DNA from: Rostratula benghalensis
Lineage: Eukaryota; Chordata; Aves; Charadriiformes; Rostratulidae
Direction of reading: 5' to 3'
DNA: 64,000 nucleotides
NCBI GenBank assembly: GCA_013399305.1
Contig: VXAI01000065.1
Span: 4,014,092-4,078,091 of the forward strand
Under the pieces are notes generated by a model that did not search any database, was not told where the DNA came from, and saw only the letters and a program-made list of their open reading frames with translations. This document shows positions 46,664-60,140 of the stretch, piece after piece; the first letter of the stretch is position 1; every line of letters starts with the position of its first letter. A program made the position numbers and the translations under genes.

Positions 46664-49600
46664 CTATAGTGGTAAAACAAAAGAGAAATAAAAGCAAATG
46701 GCAAGTATAGACCAACAGAGCAAAACAACAGAAACTAGGAAAGAGTTATTTTGAAGGAAGCACCTGGGAACCCTAACAGGCTTCTAACAAAGCTCATTAG
46801 GAAAAGCAGCTACACCAGACAGGTAGATAAGCAGAAAACACTACCCTTCTACAGACAAACAATTTCCTCCCTGTCCAGAGGGACAGAGGCATTTCCCCAA
46901 TGACTGCTCCTCTCCTTTGAAGTGGCACCTACAAATGTATTTCAAGCACCAGATAAACAACACAGCTTCCACAACCTTATCATTAAGCCTCAATTACTGT
47001 GGTCAGGTTCTTTTCCAGTGGAAACAGCTAGTATCCTCAAAATGCATTTCCTCCCTCTCTCTCCTATCTAGGTGGTTAAACCTCTATACAGTCTCTGTAA
47101 CAATTAAGGTCCTAGAGAGTCCTACTGATCCAGTGAAAGATTAGTGCCTGCAGTTCCAGAGAACATCTTCACTAAGATGCAGGGAGAAGCAGCCATCACC
47201 ACGCAGAATTACAAACCAGCTATAACATATCGTCTCTTCTCATGAGAGATATAAGGCCATCAGAAGAGAATTAAGGAGAAAAGCAAAATTATGAAGATTT
47301 CTTTAGGCTGATTGGCCACAGAATAAGCTGGGGTTTTGTCGCCTGTGCAAGGCAAGATAAGGAGCTCATGATTCTATATTGCTAGCATATCTTTGTCAGA
47401 ATGCAGGATCATTTCTCCTCTTCCATAAATTAAAGCTGTACTCTTAAGTATTTGCAAACACATTTACTAAACACAGATATAATAAAACCCTAAAGCAATC
47501 TTAGGTGCAACTTCGAAATTGACATTTTCAATTTCAATCAAAAAAATATTGAAATAAAAAAAGGAGTTTATGCAACACAATCATACAGCCGAAGTCAATC
47601 CTTCTGTTCATCATTGTATTTTGGGATAAGTACTGCTGTAACAAGTAGTAACATTGGTAAGTCTGAGACGTAGATCAAATAGGACTCTTAAGAATAGCAA
47701 AAGCTGTTAGAATACTGATACAAGCTTGAACTTACATGAAACTAGAAGACTACATAAGCTGTTATATGATGGAGGAAAGGTGTAACAGCTACAACAAAAT
47801 GGCTAAGGTCGTCAGACAAATAAAGATTTCTCATAGGTGGAATGCCATTTTTTCATGATGCTGGGGAAGTACACATATGTGCAACTGCATAGGTTCTGAC
47901 TTCTAGTACTGTACACAACTCAGGTGCTCACCTTCAGTATACTGTCATTTCACTTCTCTCAATAACACTCACCTGCACTCCTAGCTGTATTGCAAACACT
48001 TCACAAACAACAAGAATAGTCAGAAGCATTCATTTTGACCAGCTTTCCCATATATACAAGCGTAGTAATTTACAGCTGATAAAAATTATTGAAATGCTCC
48101 TCAGATAAAATGTGCTTTCCAGAGACCAGCAGCAAGATATGAATGTGCATCTTTTATTGAAAGCTCAGTAACACTACCAGTATAAATTCAAAATTTTATT
48201 AACCGTGATTTCTTCTGCATAAGAACTCTGTATCAGTTTTGGTACAATTCCCTATTATACTCATCCTACAAATTGAAGAGAAAGAGAATCAAGTGCTCAA
48301 TTCTCATTCAATGCATTCTACAACTAAATTATTTTTATAATACCAGCAGAATGAGTTACCCAAGAGCACAGCAAGCCAGGACAGGAATTTTTAAGTTGCA
48401 GATTATCTGTACCCTGTTTCTCGGGGAATATGCCTTCTCCACAGCTCACATAAATGGTTTAAATAATTCATCTCAAATGTTTGCTGCTTTACCACACAAG
48501 TGAAGCACTACTTTTTCTTTTGTTGTATTCAGGCATGCGTTCCTATGTCTTGCATCAAACATTAACTGACATTAACTGAATAGATGCAAATCAAGACATG
48601 ATAATGCATTTTAGTAACAGTGACCACACTGAGGCCTTTGGAGATAACAATAACAAAATTATAGCAAGAGCCATCCTTTTGAAAGACTTTAATGTGAGAC
48701 TCATTTGCCACTCACTCCAACCTGGTTAAGCACTTCATTGTGAATAGATTTTTCTTTTATTAAAAATGCAGTCAGAATGAATAAGGAAAGGCAGAAGTTC
48801 CTTTTAGGCAGATGTTGACACTGCAACATCAGGACCACACAGAATAATGACTGTAACAATTCACAAATATTTTGTGTACCCTGCAGAATACACCAAATGG
48901 GTGCTTAGAGGAAGTGAAGCCTTCTGACAGAGAGCTGGTTTGATCGTATCTTTTTTGTACTAGTATTTTATAGATTTTTGCCTATAATTTTCTCCTACTA
49001 GTTACCCTTCAACCAACTCTTCCCACTATTCATCACCATGTTCATTAAAAGAAGTCTCACAACAAAGCAGTGGCATTCACTTTCAGAGGAAGGCAGATTG
49101 TGCTACCAAATCACTCCTGCAGTAAAAAGTCAGCTTTAAATAATCACCTTTGATTTCTATAAAAGCTCTTTGACTCTGTTACTCAGTAACCGACCTTCCC
49201 AGCTGGTGGGCTCCAGTACTTGGACTCTATACAAAAAGAGGCAGGAGGAGAATGGGTCCATTATGCCTTACCTTCAGGCACACACCTCCGCCATTAATAC
49301 CAACAAATTGCTAGGCAAGTTCAAACAAAAGCTAGCAAAAATTACTAAATTGAGTGTGGATTAAACAGTACCTCCTACGCCAGGAATAATGAGTTTTCAT
49401 TTGCTTAACACCTTATGCTGACAAGTATTTCATAAGACAGATGCAACCCTGAAGTGACAGCATAGAGGGCAGTAAGAGAGAAATAGAACTGAGCTCACAC
49501 TATTACATTTACAGTCATACCAAGATCCCTGCCCCCCCTACTGAATGTCTGTATTCCCACCACTTTCACCAGCTGGATAGGGTACCAAGGTACGGCTTAT

Positions 49601-49965
49601 AAACGGTTGAATAAAGTGAATCCTACCTAACTTTTGGAGTGATATTCTCTGTGTATATATGTGTATATATGTCTACTTCCTGACCATGGGACAAGTTCGT
49701 AATGAATTGAGATCAAACTGATATGGAAGACAGGAGGGCACAGAAGCAGAATAAACCTCCATAATGCCCAACAAAGTTTTCTAAATCCAGGTCTGACTGG
49801 AGTACTTAAAACAGGACTGGCTTTTAACATTGCTAAAAGACCAGCAGAGAGAGAGTAGTAAACATCCACCCACTCACAATAACACTTTTTCTCACTCCAA
49901 ATAAAAATAGACCAAAAGAGATAAGGTTTAATTTTTGGTTCTTTCATTTGTAGGTTGATTTTCAT

Positions 49966-50080
49966 TGTGGTTTTTTGGTTGGGTTTGGTTTTTTGTTTGA
50001 TTGTTTGTTTTTTTAACATAATTGGGGGGGGCATGGTTTTTTGTGGGGAGATTGCTTTTGGTTTGGTTTGGTTTTTTTTC
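49966..50080. repeat. T/G-rich low-complexity block
   Basis: Alternating TTTTTGG and TTTGTTTG stretches with an 8-G run near 50024. It is the opposite-strand version of the A-then-CCAACC blocks. It opens two lysine- and glutamine-rich minus-strand frames that I do not regard as genes. Confidence 0.75.
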
Positions 50081-53000
50081 ACACAGTTGAAAGTACATAT
50101 GTGCTCTCCTAACTATTTCTTTTAGTACATGAAGGCAGAGGTTTTGAACACACAATTCTGAATTACTGAAAAACAGCAGTGAACTTCCTGCATCCTCTGA
50201 TACAGGTAGATAAATGTGCAGCTTCACATTGACAGTTCTGTCAATATTTTCATGTAACTTTAAAGGTATTTTTCTGTAGTTCAGTGGTTTCTTGTACTAA
50301 TCCTCAGTGCACATACACTATCTGTCCACAGGTCCTAGAAACAATTAGTAACATGAAGCCAAAGAATTGCTAATTTTGGTATATTTTTTTTCCTGCAGCA
50401 TTCATAAGGCAATCCTGGACTTTGAGAATACAATCACTAATTTTTTGACATAAACTACTTCAGATTAGAAGGGGGACCTCAGGTATCCTCACTGTTTCAC
50501 AATGCTGTGCAAGCCCATCTAATGTATGCACATTGTAGATGGGAAAGAATGCATCCTCACTCACCTGTAAAGAGGAAATCTATCTGTACTGCCAGAAGAA
50601 TGTGAAAGGCTCCCTTAACTTGGAATTTCTGTCTTGTGCAAAGTTATACTGTTGAAATTCACACAACTTACTTTTCTAATATATTCCAGCATTGCTGCAA
50701 TGGGAGAAGAGGGGAAAAGGATATAAAAGCTCCAACCTCATATTCTGGAGCTATACTGACTGGCAGCAAATCATCCACCAGACTTTGAAATGACGTATTA
50801 AACCATGTTTTCCCACTCCTTCCAGGACTTCCAGTAGGATGAGCACTTCCCTGAACTGCCCTCAGGCACCTGCAAGCTTTATAATTTCAGTGCATATCAC
50901 AGACTTTGCAGAAACCCTTCTTCTAGATGCAAGGACGCAGAAAGCTACTGATTTATATTCTGCACTCCACACACAAGCAACAATCTTCAATGAGACATAC
51001 AGAAGTGATTGGAGATGTCTAGGCCCATTCACAGTTCATGTCTCTATCCCTCTGCCTTCTCCCTCAGCTTTCCTCCAGATAAGGTGGGAATAAGAGAGAG
51101 GGAAGAGAAAGAAGCAAAAATGAGTATTTTTAAAGTTTTTCCTACAATACTTTTAATCCATTTGGGGTGGTTTTTCCTTTTTTCAACAGGAAGTCATTCT
51201 CAAAAAAAAAATTCTTTCTGGTTCTTTAAAAAAACATGTATCTATCTCACTTATCAATGGATGACACTAAATGACGTACAGATAGTACCTCATCTAGAAG
51301 TCTCCCTTAGAAAAGTATGACACCAAAGTAAAAGAAAAACTCTTGAATGGGAAAGATAGTTAAAAACTGAAGTGCAGTTAAGACTGTGGATAATAACATA
51401 ATGCGCCAGACAATTATGTTTGGTGGAAAAGACATTAGATATAACATTAAAATTTCTTGACTGTAAAATTTAATTTGTCCTGAAGAGATACTGTTACTAC
51501 TTAAATAATAGTAAAAATTCCCAGTAATTGTGCATTAATGTATCTTCATATTTGTATAGAAATTACAGCCCTTGGGATTTTCCTGAGGAAGTCAGGTCCA
51601 GCAATTGCAGGATTTCAATACATCTAACTGTATATTTCTCTCAACTCAATAAAAAGACTTTATAGAGAATATTTCTTCTAAACTCCTCAGCAGATATTTG
51701 AGAAAGTCAAATATTTATCTAGTTCTCTATTTTAACTTCATTATGCTATGCAAAGATCAAACTGGGAACAAATATTTTCCGAGCTATCAAAATTATGTTC
51801 CAGTGATGCCATACTTCGGTCAAACTTCTGTTGAACTGCAAGCCAAGGCTGAGAAGTTTTCCATCACATCTCTCAGCTTTTCTTTGTGGTTATTTTACTT
51901 CATTACTCATAGAATAGTAGATTGTATTAATGATCTGATAAATTAAATTTCTTTTATTTGTAAGGCTTTTCTATGAAGTACATAGAGTAGCTCAGAAAAA
52001 TAACAGAACAATGTCACACAAAATCCATTCTTACGTCAGCCTTGAGAAGGTAAGTCTCCCCATTTGGGAATTCTTAAAACCAGAAACACTGGCTGCTGCC
52101 TAATGCTCAAAGTCAGTATAAATCTTTCCATTGTGTTAAGAAACCAGAACTGAGAATCTGTGTCTACTGTCATATGGCAGAACTTCTGTGAAAATTCAGT
52201 AGCAAAGAACAAAGTCTGCTACTACAGTCATCGTGCAGCATTATGACCAGTCACCACAAATTTAGCTGATTTTTCACATGACAATTAAAAAGAGATTCAT
52301 GAGTAGTTCCAGGAACAAAAGTGAGTGGGTTTCTGAATGGCTAGAACAGCTCCTGGACCGCATGAGCACTCTCCAGCAAAAGAAAAGTAACAGACAACTT
52401 TCCTTCACAGAAGTATTTAAAATTAAGAAACCAAAACATGACAGTGTGTGTCCCTATGAAAGTAGTATAATTCAGCTACTGCTCACAATGAATACAGAGT
52501 TTGTATCTGAAATAATACTAAATAACTATGAGCAAGACCATACTCTTCAATTGGAGTTAATGTATTGTCATTATTCATCTGTTGCAATAGCATTTTGCAC
52601 TTGGAGGAACAATACCCATTATATATTTTAGTTGTCCCTTGAAGCCTACAGACAGACTGCAGTATATTTTAACTTAGGTCAGCAGGAAATGGCTTCTTAC
52701 AAAAATATTTCAATCCTAATTTCAATTTTTCTTTCTTCATATTAATATACTGGAAAACAGATTTTCGTTCTATGGTCTGACAGTCTTCAGGATGCTGTTC
52801 AGAGCAGCTGTGTATAAGATCCTGACTGCTATTCTACATTTGACTGTTATTTCAGCAATTGGAGAGTGGGACTAAGAGAAGGAGGTAAAAAAGTACCTCT
52901 TTGAACACATTTTATTAACACAATTCATGAGCAAATGGGGAAATACAATACAGTATGCTACCCTAATTTAAGCAGAACATGGACATATTAGTATGAACTA

Positions 53001-53840
53001 TGAAACTATAGAAGGGTACCACTAAAGATGGAACAATTCTTTACAGTGTGTTTACATGAACGTGCCTGCTTTTTCTGGCTTTCACTACACCTTATTTGCA
53101 TAACAGACCACTGAGAGGTTCTACAACCAAAAATACCCCGAAGTACAGAGATTTGAAGTCTGTGTGGAAACACATTATAATGAATATATTGTAAATGTAT
53201 GCTCCAGGCATAAACAAACACAGCTTAAGAACTGTGTTTGCATGCAGTCAATGCAGATGGTGTTTATGTTGGCATGCAGGTAATAATCACAACAATTACA
53301 GTATTCAGCTGTTGGACATTTGGAGGGAAGAGGAAAGGAGAACAGGTAGCCACGCGAGGCAAATGCTGACTCAATTGTATAGAAGGGGCACAGGAAAGTA
53401 AGATTTCCTTCAAACATAAATAATTAAAGTTGCAGTGCTGTTTCTCACCACTGTAGCACAACTACAGCTTTATTTTTCTGCCTAAGAGACATAAAAGATA
53501 TTAATTCCTGAAAACCAGTCACAGATACATCTCTTCTCAAACTCTGCAGCCCTACATACTACGCAGCTGATAAACTATTCTTTCTATGTAGAAAGGGAAG
53601 AAATATTGACTGTGCCTTAAAAACACAAAATCCTCAAATTCTCACATGGTCTAATGCTGAATAATTGGGATTGTTCTAGGCCAATTTCAGCATGAAATGA
53701 ACAGCTTCAGTTTTTAAAAAAATCCTCACTTTAAAAAATGCTACATTCATGAGAATTGCATTTGCATGACTAGCCTGCTGGTAATCTGAAAAGCAGTAAC
53801 AAAAAGAACATGATAATGCTGTCCAGATCGTGGCTATACT

Positions 53841-53871
53841 TGTCTAAGAAAGCAAACTGCTTTCTTAGGCA
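53841..53871. repeat. Tight inverted repeat (hairpin)
   Basis: TGTCTAAGAAAGCA, loop AAC, TGCTTTCTTAGGCA. Eleven inner base pairs are perfect, and three more are gained with one T-G wobble. No known small RNA family was recognised. Confidence 0.85.
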
Positions 53872-56800
53872 TGAAAGAAACTTGTTTTGCAGTCTTTCAA
53901 TTCTGGTCTTTTAAAAATGTCCAGAGAAAAGTGGAAAAAATTGCATTTGCAAACTGTTCTTTTTGTTTAAAATACAAACCCAAAACTAATTAGAAAGCTA
54001 TTGATTTAAACATTATCAATGTTTTATTTGTTTATATATTATAGAAAAAACAACCCCACAAATCATCTGTAAACTCTAGCCTGTTTGGGCTCTCAACTGT
54101 TTTAGTTCTTTAGATCTAGAAAATGGGAAGTGCTTCCTAATATACCTTAACATACGTAAAGTACTAACATTCATTTTAGCTACCAAATATCCCAAACTTT
54201 TCCTTCAGTATTTAGACAGCATTATCACATGAAAAAAATATTTTTAGAATTATTGGCAAAGGCAAGTTTGGTGAAGAATTATACCACACTCCAAATCTAT
54301 AATTTATTCAACTTTTTCAGAAGTATTTTAAAAGAATTTCAAAGAATATCATAATAAAACAGAAATGTTTCAAAATGACAAAAAATGTCATTACAAAATT
54401 ATCTCATGGAAAAATTTGCAAAGCTGAAAACTAAAGTGTACTTCAGCTGCGTAATAGACCAATTTTATATGATTGTATAGGATACTACTATGTTTAAAGC
54501 CATATAGAAACCAATGAGCTGTATCAATAGAAACATTTGAGTTAGTCCTCATAAGTTTAAGTTTAAGAGGTGGCACTTAACGCTCTTCTGTAAAATCTAC
54601 AGTCTGTTTTTTGCACCTCACTCCTTGAAGAATTCATTTAATCTCTCCTCCTCTTGTTCATTAGCAAGGTACTAGAGGTTTGTTACTTCTTAATTTTCAC
54701 ATCTGAATGATATTTTATTGACAATATTTCCAATAAAAATTATTTTAATTTTGGTCGTCGTTCCACCTTCAAATTGATCAACAGGAATTCAGTCCCACTG
54801 CACCAGTCTCAAAGAATTATTGGGTATCTCTGAAGCTTGATGGTATTTTTGAAGAGCAAACTCCGTGTCTTTGGACTTTGACTAGGACATTGCCTATAAG
54901 GCAGGTTATTTAAAATATTCCCAGGAGAAAACTAGTGACTCAAATGCTGTTAGAGAAATACAGTATCTCATCTAATTAAATGATGCATCAATTTGAAATA
55001 AGAAAATAGCCAAACAAGAGGTGGCTCCTTGGCCATTAAATGCTAACATAACAAAGTTACCCTTGACAGATTTTCTAGATAAGATTTTGTTCCCTCATAC
55101 AAAGTCAGGACTTGCTTACTATATTACAATTGCTCAAAATTAGCCAGGTTGTGATTGTGAAGTTTAAATAACGCAGGGCTGATCAAAACACAAAAATTAT
55201 TCTCAATTTCAACACAGGTTATTCCTTGCCAGATTTAATCTGAAATTAACATAAGGAAACACCAAACTAATGGGGTACCAGTTTGTACTGAATTCTGTGT
55301 TTTCACTCATATCAATCCACTTGGACTTCAAAGCTACTTGACAATATAATTACACATTCAGACAAAGCCTAACCATCCAAAGAAAATATGAACACAGTGA
55401 GCATCTTAGGAAAAAGACCTTGGGACATCTTTTGCAATTCATCACTTGACCTTCTGAATCTGAATTCTTGATTGCTTCAACTGTAATCTTTTCCTTTGCT
55501 CATAGCAATCTACTTCTCTTCTCTTGGTAGTCCCCTAGTACATGTTGTCTGCATGTATTTTATTTGGTTAAATAACAGCTTGGAAAACAGGAAACATAAA
55601 TAATTCAGAGTAAACATCTTGAGCAAAAATTTAAGTGCGTGACATTAGCCAGACATGCAGGAAACAAGTAGTCTTATACCCACATTGTTTCATTAGTGGC
55701 CATGACTTAAGGAATGCAGAGGAACAGACACAGTTTCGATGAAGGGAATGTAGTGATTTACTTGGGATGAAGCAATTCAAACCTGCAAGACTATGTATTC
55801 CTGATAGTAATTTGCTTCAATCTAACCAAATACCTCACAGTTAATACTCATTTATAATTCCTTCTGGAATTAGAGTACACATTGCCTAGAGGACATTAAA
55901 TTAGTCAAAGTGGAAATCAGCATTTCAAACGAGCATATTAGGTGCTTTCAAAAGGAGTCATGTTCACAACTGTTCTTTATCAAAGACAGACTTCCATGTA
56001 ATTTATCCAAAACATTATTTCCTATAGTAGATTTGATTGACAACTAACTCCACAGGAAGGGTTTTCAAAATCTGGCACTTTTAATTCTGAGGGTTCCTTA
56101 GCTTTCTTATTTTTCTATTGTTGGTTGGTTTTGTTCTGTTTTTTAAACCAGAATTGCTCCATGAAATTATCTGAATAGATACATCTTAGATTTTGTTCCC
56201 AGTTTGACCTTCATATGTTTGAAGAAACAACACCTCTAAGTGCAGTGTGCATGCAATCCACCCCTATGAAACAAAATGAGAAAGGGAAGCACTTAAAGAA
56301 ACGTAGCCAAATCAGAGCAAAACTCTAAGTGAGCTCTCTACTCATTTTTCTTTATGTTTTCAGAAGGACAAGTCTTTCCATCAATAAGGTCTTTTAAAAA
56401 TATCATGCTATATCAAAGACCGGTGATATTAATTTTTAAATTCAAGATTAAATAGATTTCAAGCAGGAAAGCATGAATCTGGGCCAAACAACAGGCACAA
56501 GTACAACTGCCTAATTTTTACAGCATCTGCTTGTGTCTCTGTCTTCCTTTAAAATTGCCTTCCAACCCAAGTTAGAACTCTGAAGCTAGACAACATATTG
56601 GAAAAATTGCCTCCTAAAGCACCTTGCTTCCTTAATTTCCTTTGTTGTTCTTTTTTTGTAAATGAAGCCATTTACTACAGCTTCACTGTGGATAGGTTAC
56701 ACAGAAGCCTTTGGACACTTTTGAAGACTTACAAGGGATGGGAGCTATCAGGTAGCACCTAAACCCACAGATGGCAATCCCTTAAGTGCAGCTACCAAGT

Positions 56801-56959
56801 TAAGACCTTTGCCTCCTCATACAAATGGTAAGGAAGTTACAGCTTGTGGCTAAGAAGAATACATCCTTGGTCAGGGCAAACACAAGAGGAACATGGAACA
56901 GACAATGGCAGAAAAGACTCATTTGTCCAAGCAGCATAACCAACTGTGGGCTTTCTGTT

Positions 56960-57180
56960 CAGGATTCCCTCGTGTAGATACTGCTTTGCCCTACGCACCC
57001 TCTTCAGGGCGCACTCCATATCTGCCGTAAACCTGCATGACCTGAGTACTTCTCATCTACAGCAGAGCTCACAGCGAGCGAGGACTGAACCTCTGACACC
57101 CCATGTCCCCTTCTGGGGCAGCAGCAATATCCAGCTTGGGCCCGCTCCCTACCGGTTCCCTATGGCCAGCCATGTTAAGA
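56960..57180. other. Small CpG-enriched patch in intron
   Basis: I count about nine CpG dinucleotides in roughly 220 bp, including CAGCGAGCGAGG and TACCGGTTCC, while flanking intron has almost none. It could be a regulatory element or part of an unrecognised repeat. It shows no CR1 or LTR landmark and no MLLT3-like coding sequence. Confidence 0.5.
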
Positions 57181-58451
57181 GCTACTTCTAATTACTCTGT
57201 CATCTGACAGAAATGAACACAACAACAACAAAAAAACTCCAAACCTTTTTGTTCAGTTACAAGGTCACAGTGTTAGAAGCATGCCCATCTGCAGCCTCAT
57301 GCTGAGTGAGCACTGAAGAACCCTCACCACACACATAATCCAATTTCTACAAAGAAAACACTAACAATAATAAAATTGAAACTGTGAAGACTCTGACTGT
57401 TCAGAAGTACAAAACCCTGAAGCAAAGCTTGTAACACATGCCAGTATGAGCCACACAGCTGAAAGGCTCATAGAACCATGAGGTAGAGCAGGGCAAGGAG
57501 AAGGCTTTCATTCCAGCACCCAGCTTCCACCTCTGTCTTCAGGAACTGACTGCTGTCAGTAGCAGAACTTCAGCCACATGCTTTAGAAACTGAAAATGCT
57601 TCCATAGCCATCTGCCAGGACACTGTGTGTCAATATGCAATGCCATTTAGTCAAACTTTGATTACAGGAAACACTGAAGGAGACAGAACAAATCCCTTAC
57701 ATAGTTGTCACTTGTAGGAACAGATAAATAAGCTTTCTGTGGCTCTTGAGGTATGAGACACACACTTAATCCTCTGCTATTTAATAATGATTTTAAGAGT
57801 CCTACAAGCAAAATCTAGTTGACATAATTAAGAGGACTAACAGAAACAATGAGAGGACAGATACATAGCAAAAAAATTTTTAGAACTCCGTCTTATTTTC
57901 CAAAGTGTCCTGAAGTTACTTTATGAAAAATATTTACTGATGTACACAAAAGACAGCATGGTAAAGAACAACTAAGCTCTGTTATGATCTACATAAGTAG
58001 AAACTGAATATTCTTGATTCTCCCCAACCGTTTAGATTCCTCTTAAAACAGCACTTTTGCTCCAGGGTACTCTTTGAGGAAAAGGAGAAATTAACAGTAT
58101 CTTTTCCTTGCAGGAAATATTTTACCTCAGTGAAGACAGACAGACTGAAAATAATACTCGGAGCAAAGAATGCCCTACCTATTCAATTTTTATTTCCATA
58201 ACAATCCTGAGCATCATATACTCTTGAGCTTTCCCACGGATAAAGTAAGCTTAAATATTTAAGACATCAGAGACAAGAGTGAAGGGGAGTAGGGATGTCC
58301 ACTTCACAGGCAAAGAAATGAGGTACACAGGAAGAGAACTGTCCAGTAATACAGAACATATGTAGAAAAGTCAGTCTGAAAACAATTTTAAAACTCAAAC
58401 ACAGCATCATGATGGTAGAACCAACTCTTACTTGAAGACTTCTGAACCATG

Positions 58452-58660
58452 AATCTGCTCTTCTCCAGGCTAAACAACACCAGCTCCCTCAGCCTGTCCT
58501 CGTAGCAAAAGTGCTCAAACCCCTGATCATTTTCATGGACCTCCTCTGGACTCGCTCCATCAGGTCCATGTCCTTCCTATATTGAGGTCTCCAGACCTGC
58601 ACACAGTACTCCAAGTGAGGTCTCACCAGAGCAAAGTGGCAGAATCACCTCTCTGGATCT
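58452..58660 (-). mobile_element. CR1 LINE fragment
   Basis: The plus strand has CTGCTCTTCTCCAGGCTAAA followed by CAACACCAGCTCCCTCAGCC, then CCTCCTCTGGACTCGCTCCA and CCTGCACACAGTACTCCAAG. This is the reverse complement of the CR1 ORF2 3' region. Both ends are truncated. It lies in the same orientation as MLLT3. Confidence 0.93.
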
Positions 58661-60083
58661 GCTAGCAACATAATGTTGTACTGCAGAAAAAAAAATAATC
58701 CATGAAACTGAATTAATACAGAACACTCAAACCAGACAGCAGCCTTAATTCTATTTACTTATTAAATAGGCAGATTGTTTCAATTTTAATGACTTTTAAT
58801 GAGATATTTTCCAATATAGCAGTGCTATTCACAACATTTATTAATGACTGAACACAAGTCAAGCAAACTACTAGACAGAAAACATTGATAAAAGAAAACT
58901 AAGTTAAGCTCCAACTGAGCATAATGAAGAAAAACAGGTGACTTAACATAACTTCCTACACTTAACAAGATTATAATAAATGGAAATCCATGTAGAAGGA
59001 AACATAACATGAATTTTTAAAGGACAACATTTAAACTATAATTCCATTGAAAGTACCTATCACTTAATACTCAAACCTACTTATGGACACAAGAAGTCAA
59101 GGAAGTCTCAGTATGAATCCGGTAAACTTGATCACTGGCTATTTCACTTAACCACATATCTGCTCTTCTGCAGTGTAACATAATTACTCTGGGTAACTTA
59201 ATTGCTGTAATACTCATGAGGTTTTATCTTTTCCTCCCCACCCCTTAAAAAACAGAACAGAAAGTCACGAAAAGCTGAAAAACATCAAAAGAGCGTTAAA
59301 AGACAAGAATTGCAACACCACTAAGAAGGGTTAAAATAAGTCTGTGACACATTTTATTAAGATAACATAACTAGGATGTTCAATCATGTGCTCATAAATG
59401 CTGTTGACACAGCTTCAACATACATGCAAAAAGTGTCCATTTAAGACAACCCCAAATATGCATGCCCTTTCACAATGCCCTAAAGCCTTACAGCAGATGA
59501 GAACAGTTTCTTTTGTTTGTAGCTTAAACTGACTCTCACCAAAATATTCCCACAACACTCCCCATTAATAAGTATCAATTACTGTGACTTCAGAACACAG
59601 CCGCTATCTTAAGAGAACACTGCATAGTAAGTGCTGCTAAATATTGCTTTGCAACTGTCAATCCTTTAATCTATCTAATCCATTTAAGCTCCATTTACCC
59701 TATCTATGCACTTTGTTATTTCAAACCTGTAATGACATTTAGAGACACAGTAAAGCCTCCACAGATGTATACAATAGCTATAGGAAACACATACAGAAGC
59801 GCAAGACTATGCCAAAGATATTTTAATGCTACTGGAGTTATGCTACTTTCAGAAAGCAGCATGTCATCAGCTTTAGCATCTTTCTAGTTTTAGTCCCAAC
59901 TTTGTAGGATGCTTCACAGCAGTAGTCTCACAAAGCTTGTTGTCTGTGGCATTAAACAGACTGCACTTCATACTTACGACAGCCCAGAACAGAATTACAG
60001 AGTTGAACATACAGCGTCAGTGGAAGCATTCTCCTCCAGAAGGTAACCTTAAAGCCTTTAGGTACCAGAGGCTTTTTGGCCAA

Positions 60084-60140
60084 TACTAGTTTTGACAAGG
60101 ATAGAGTTAAATTTCTTCACAGTAGCTTGTATGGCACTAT
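60084..60140 (+). mobile_element. Degraded ERV LTR fragment
   Basis: ACTAGTTTTGACAAGGATAG followed by AGTTAAATTTCTTCACAGTA resembles the start of the solo LTR at 18801 (TACTGGTTTTGGCTGGGATA, then GAGTTAATTTTCTTTATAGT). Similarity fades after about 60 bp, so this is an old or truncated copy. Confidence 0.6.

Noticed and set aside
49627..50227. Two minus-strand frames rich in Lys, Gln, Thr and Pro
   Set aside because: They arise from the A/C-rich low-complexity block at 49966-50080 and carry no real protein signature.
52278..52631. 117-codon plus-strand open frame
   Set aside because: No recognised domain or neighbouring promoter or poly(A) arrangement; most likely chance.
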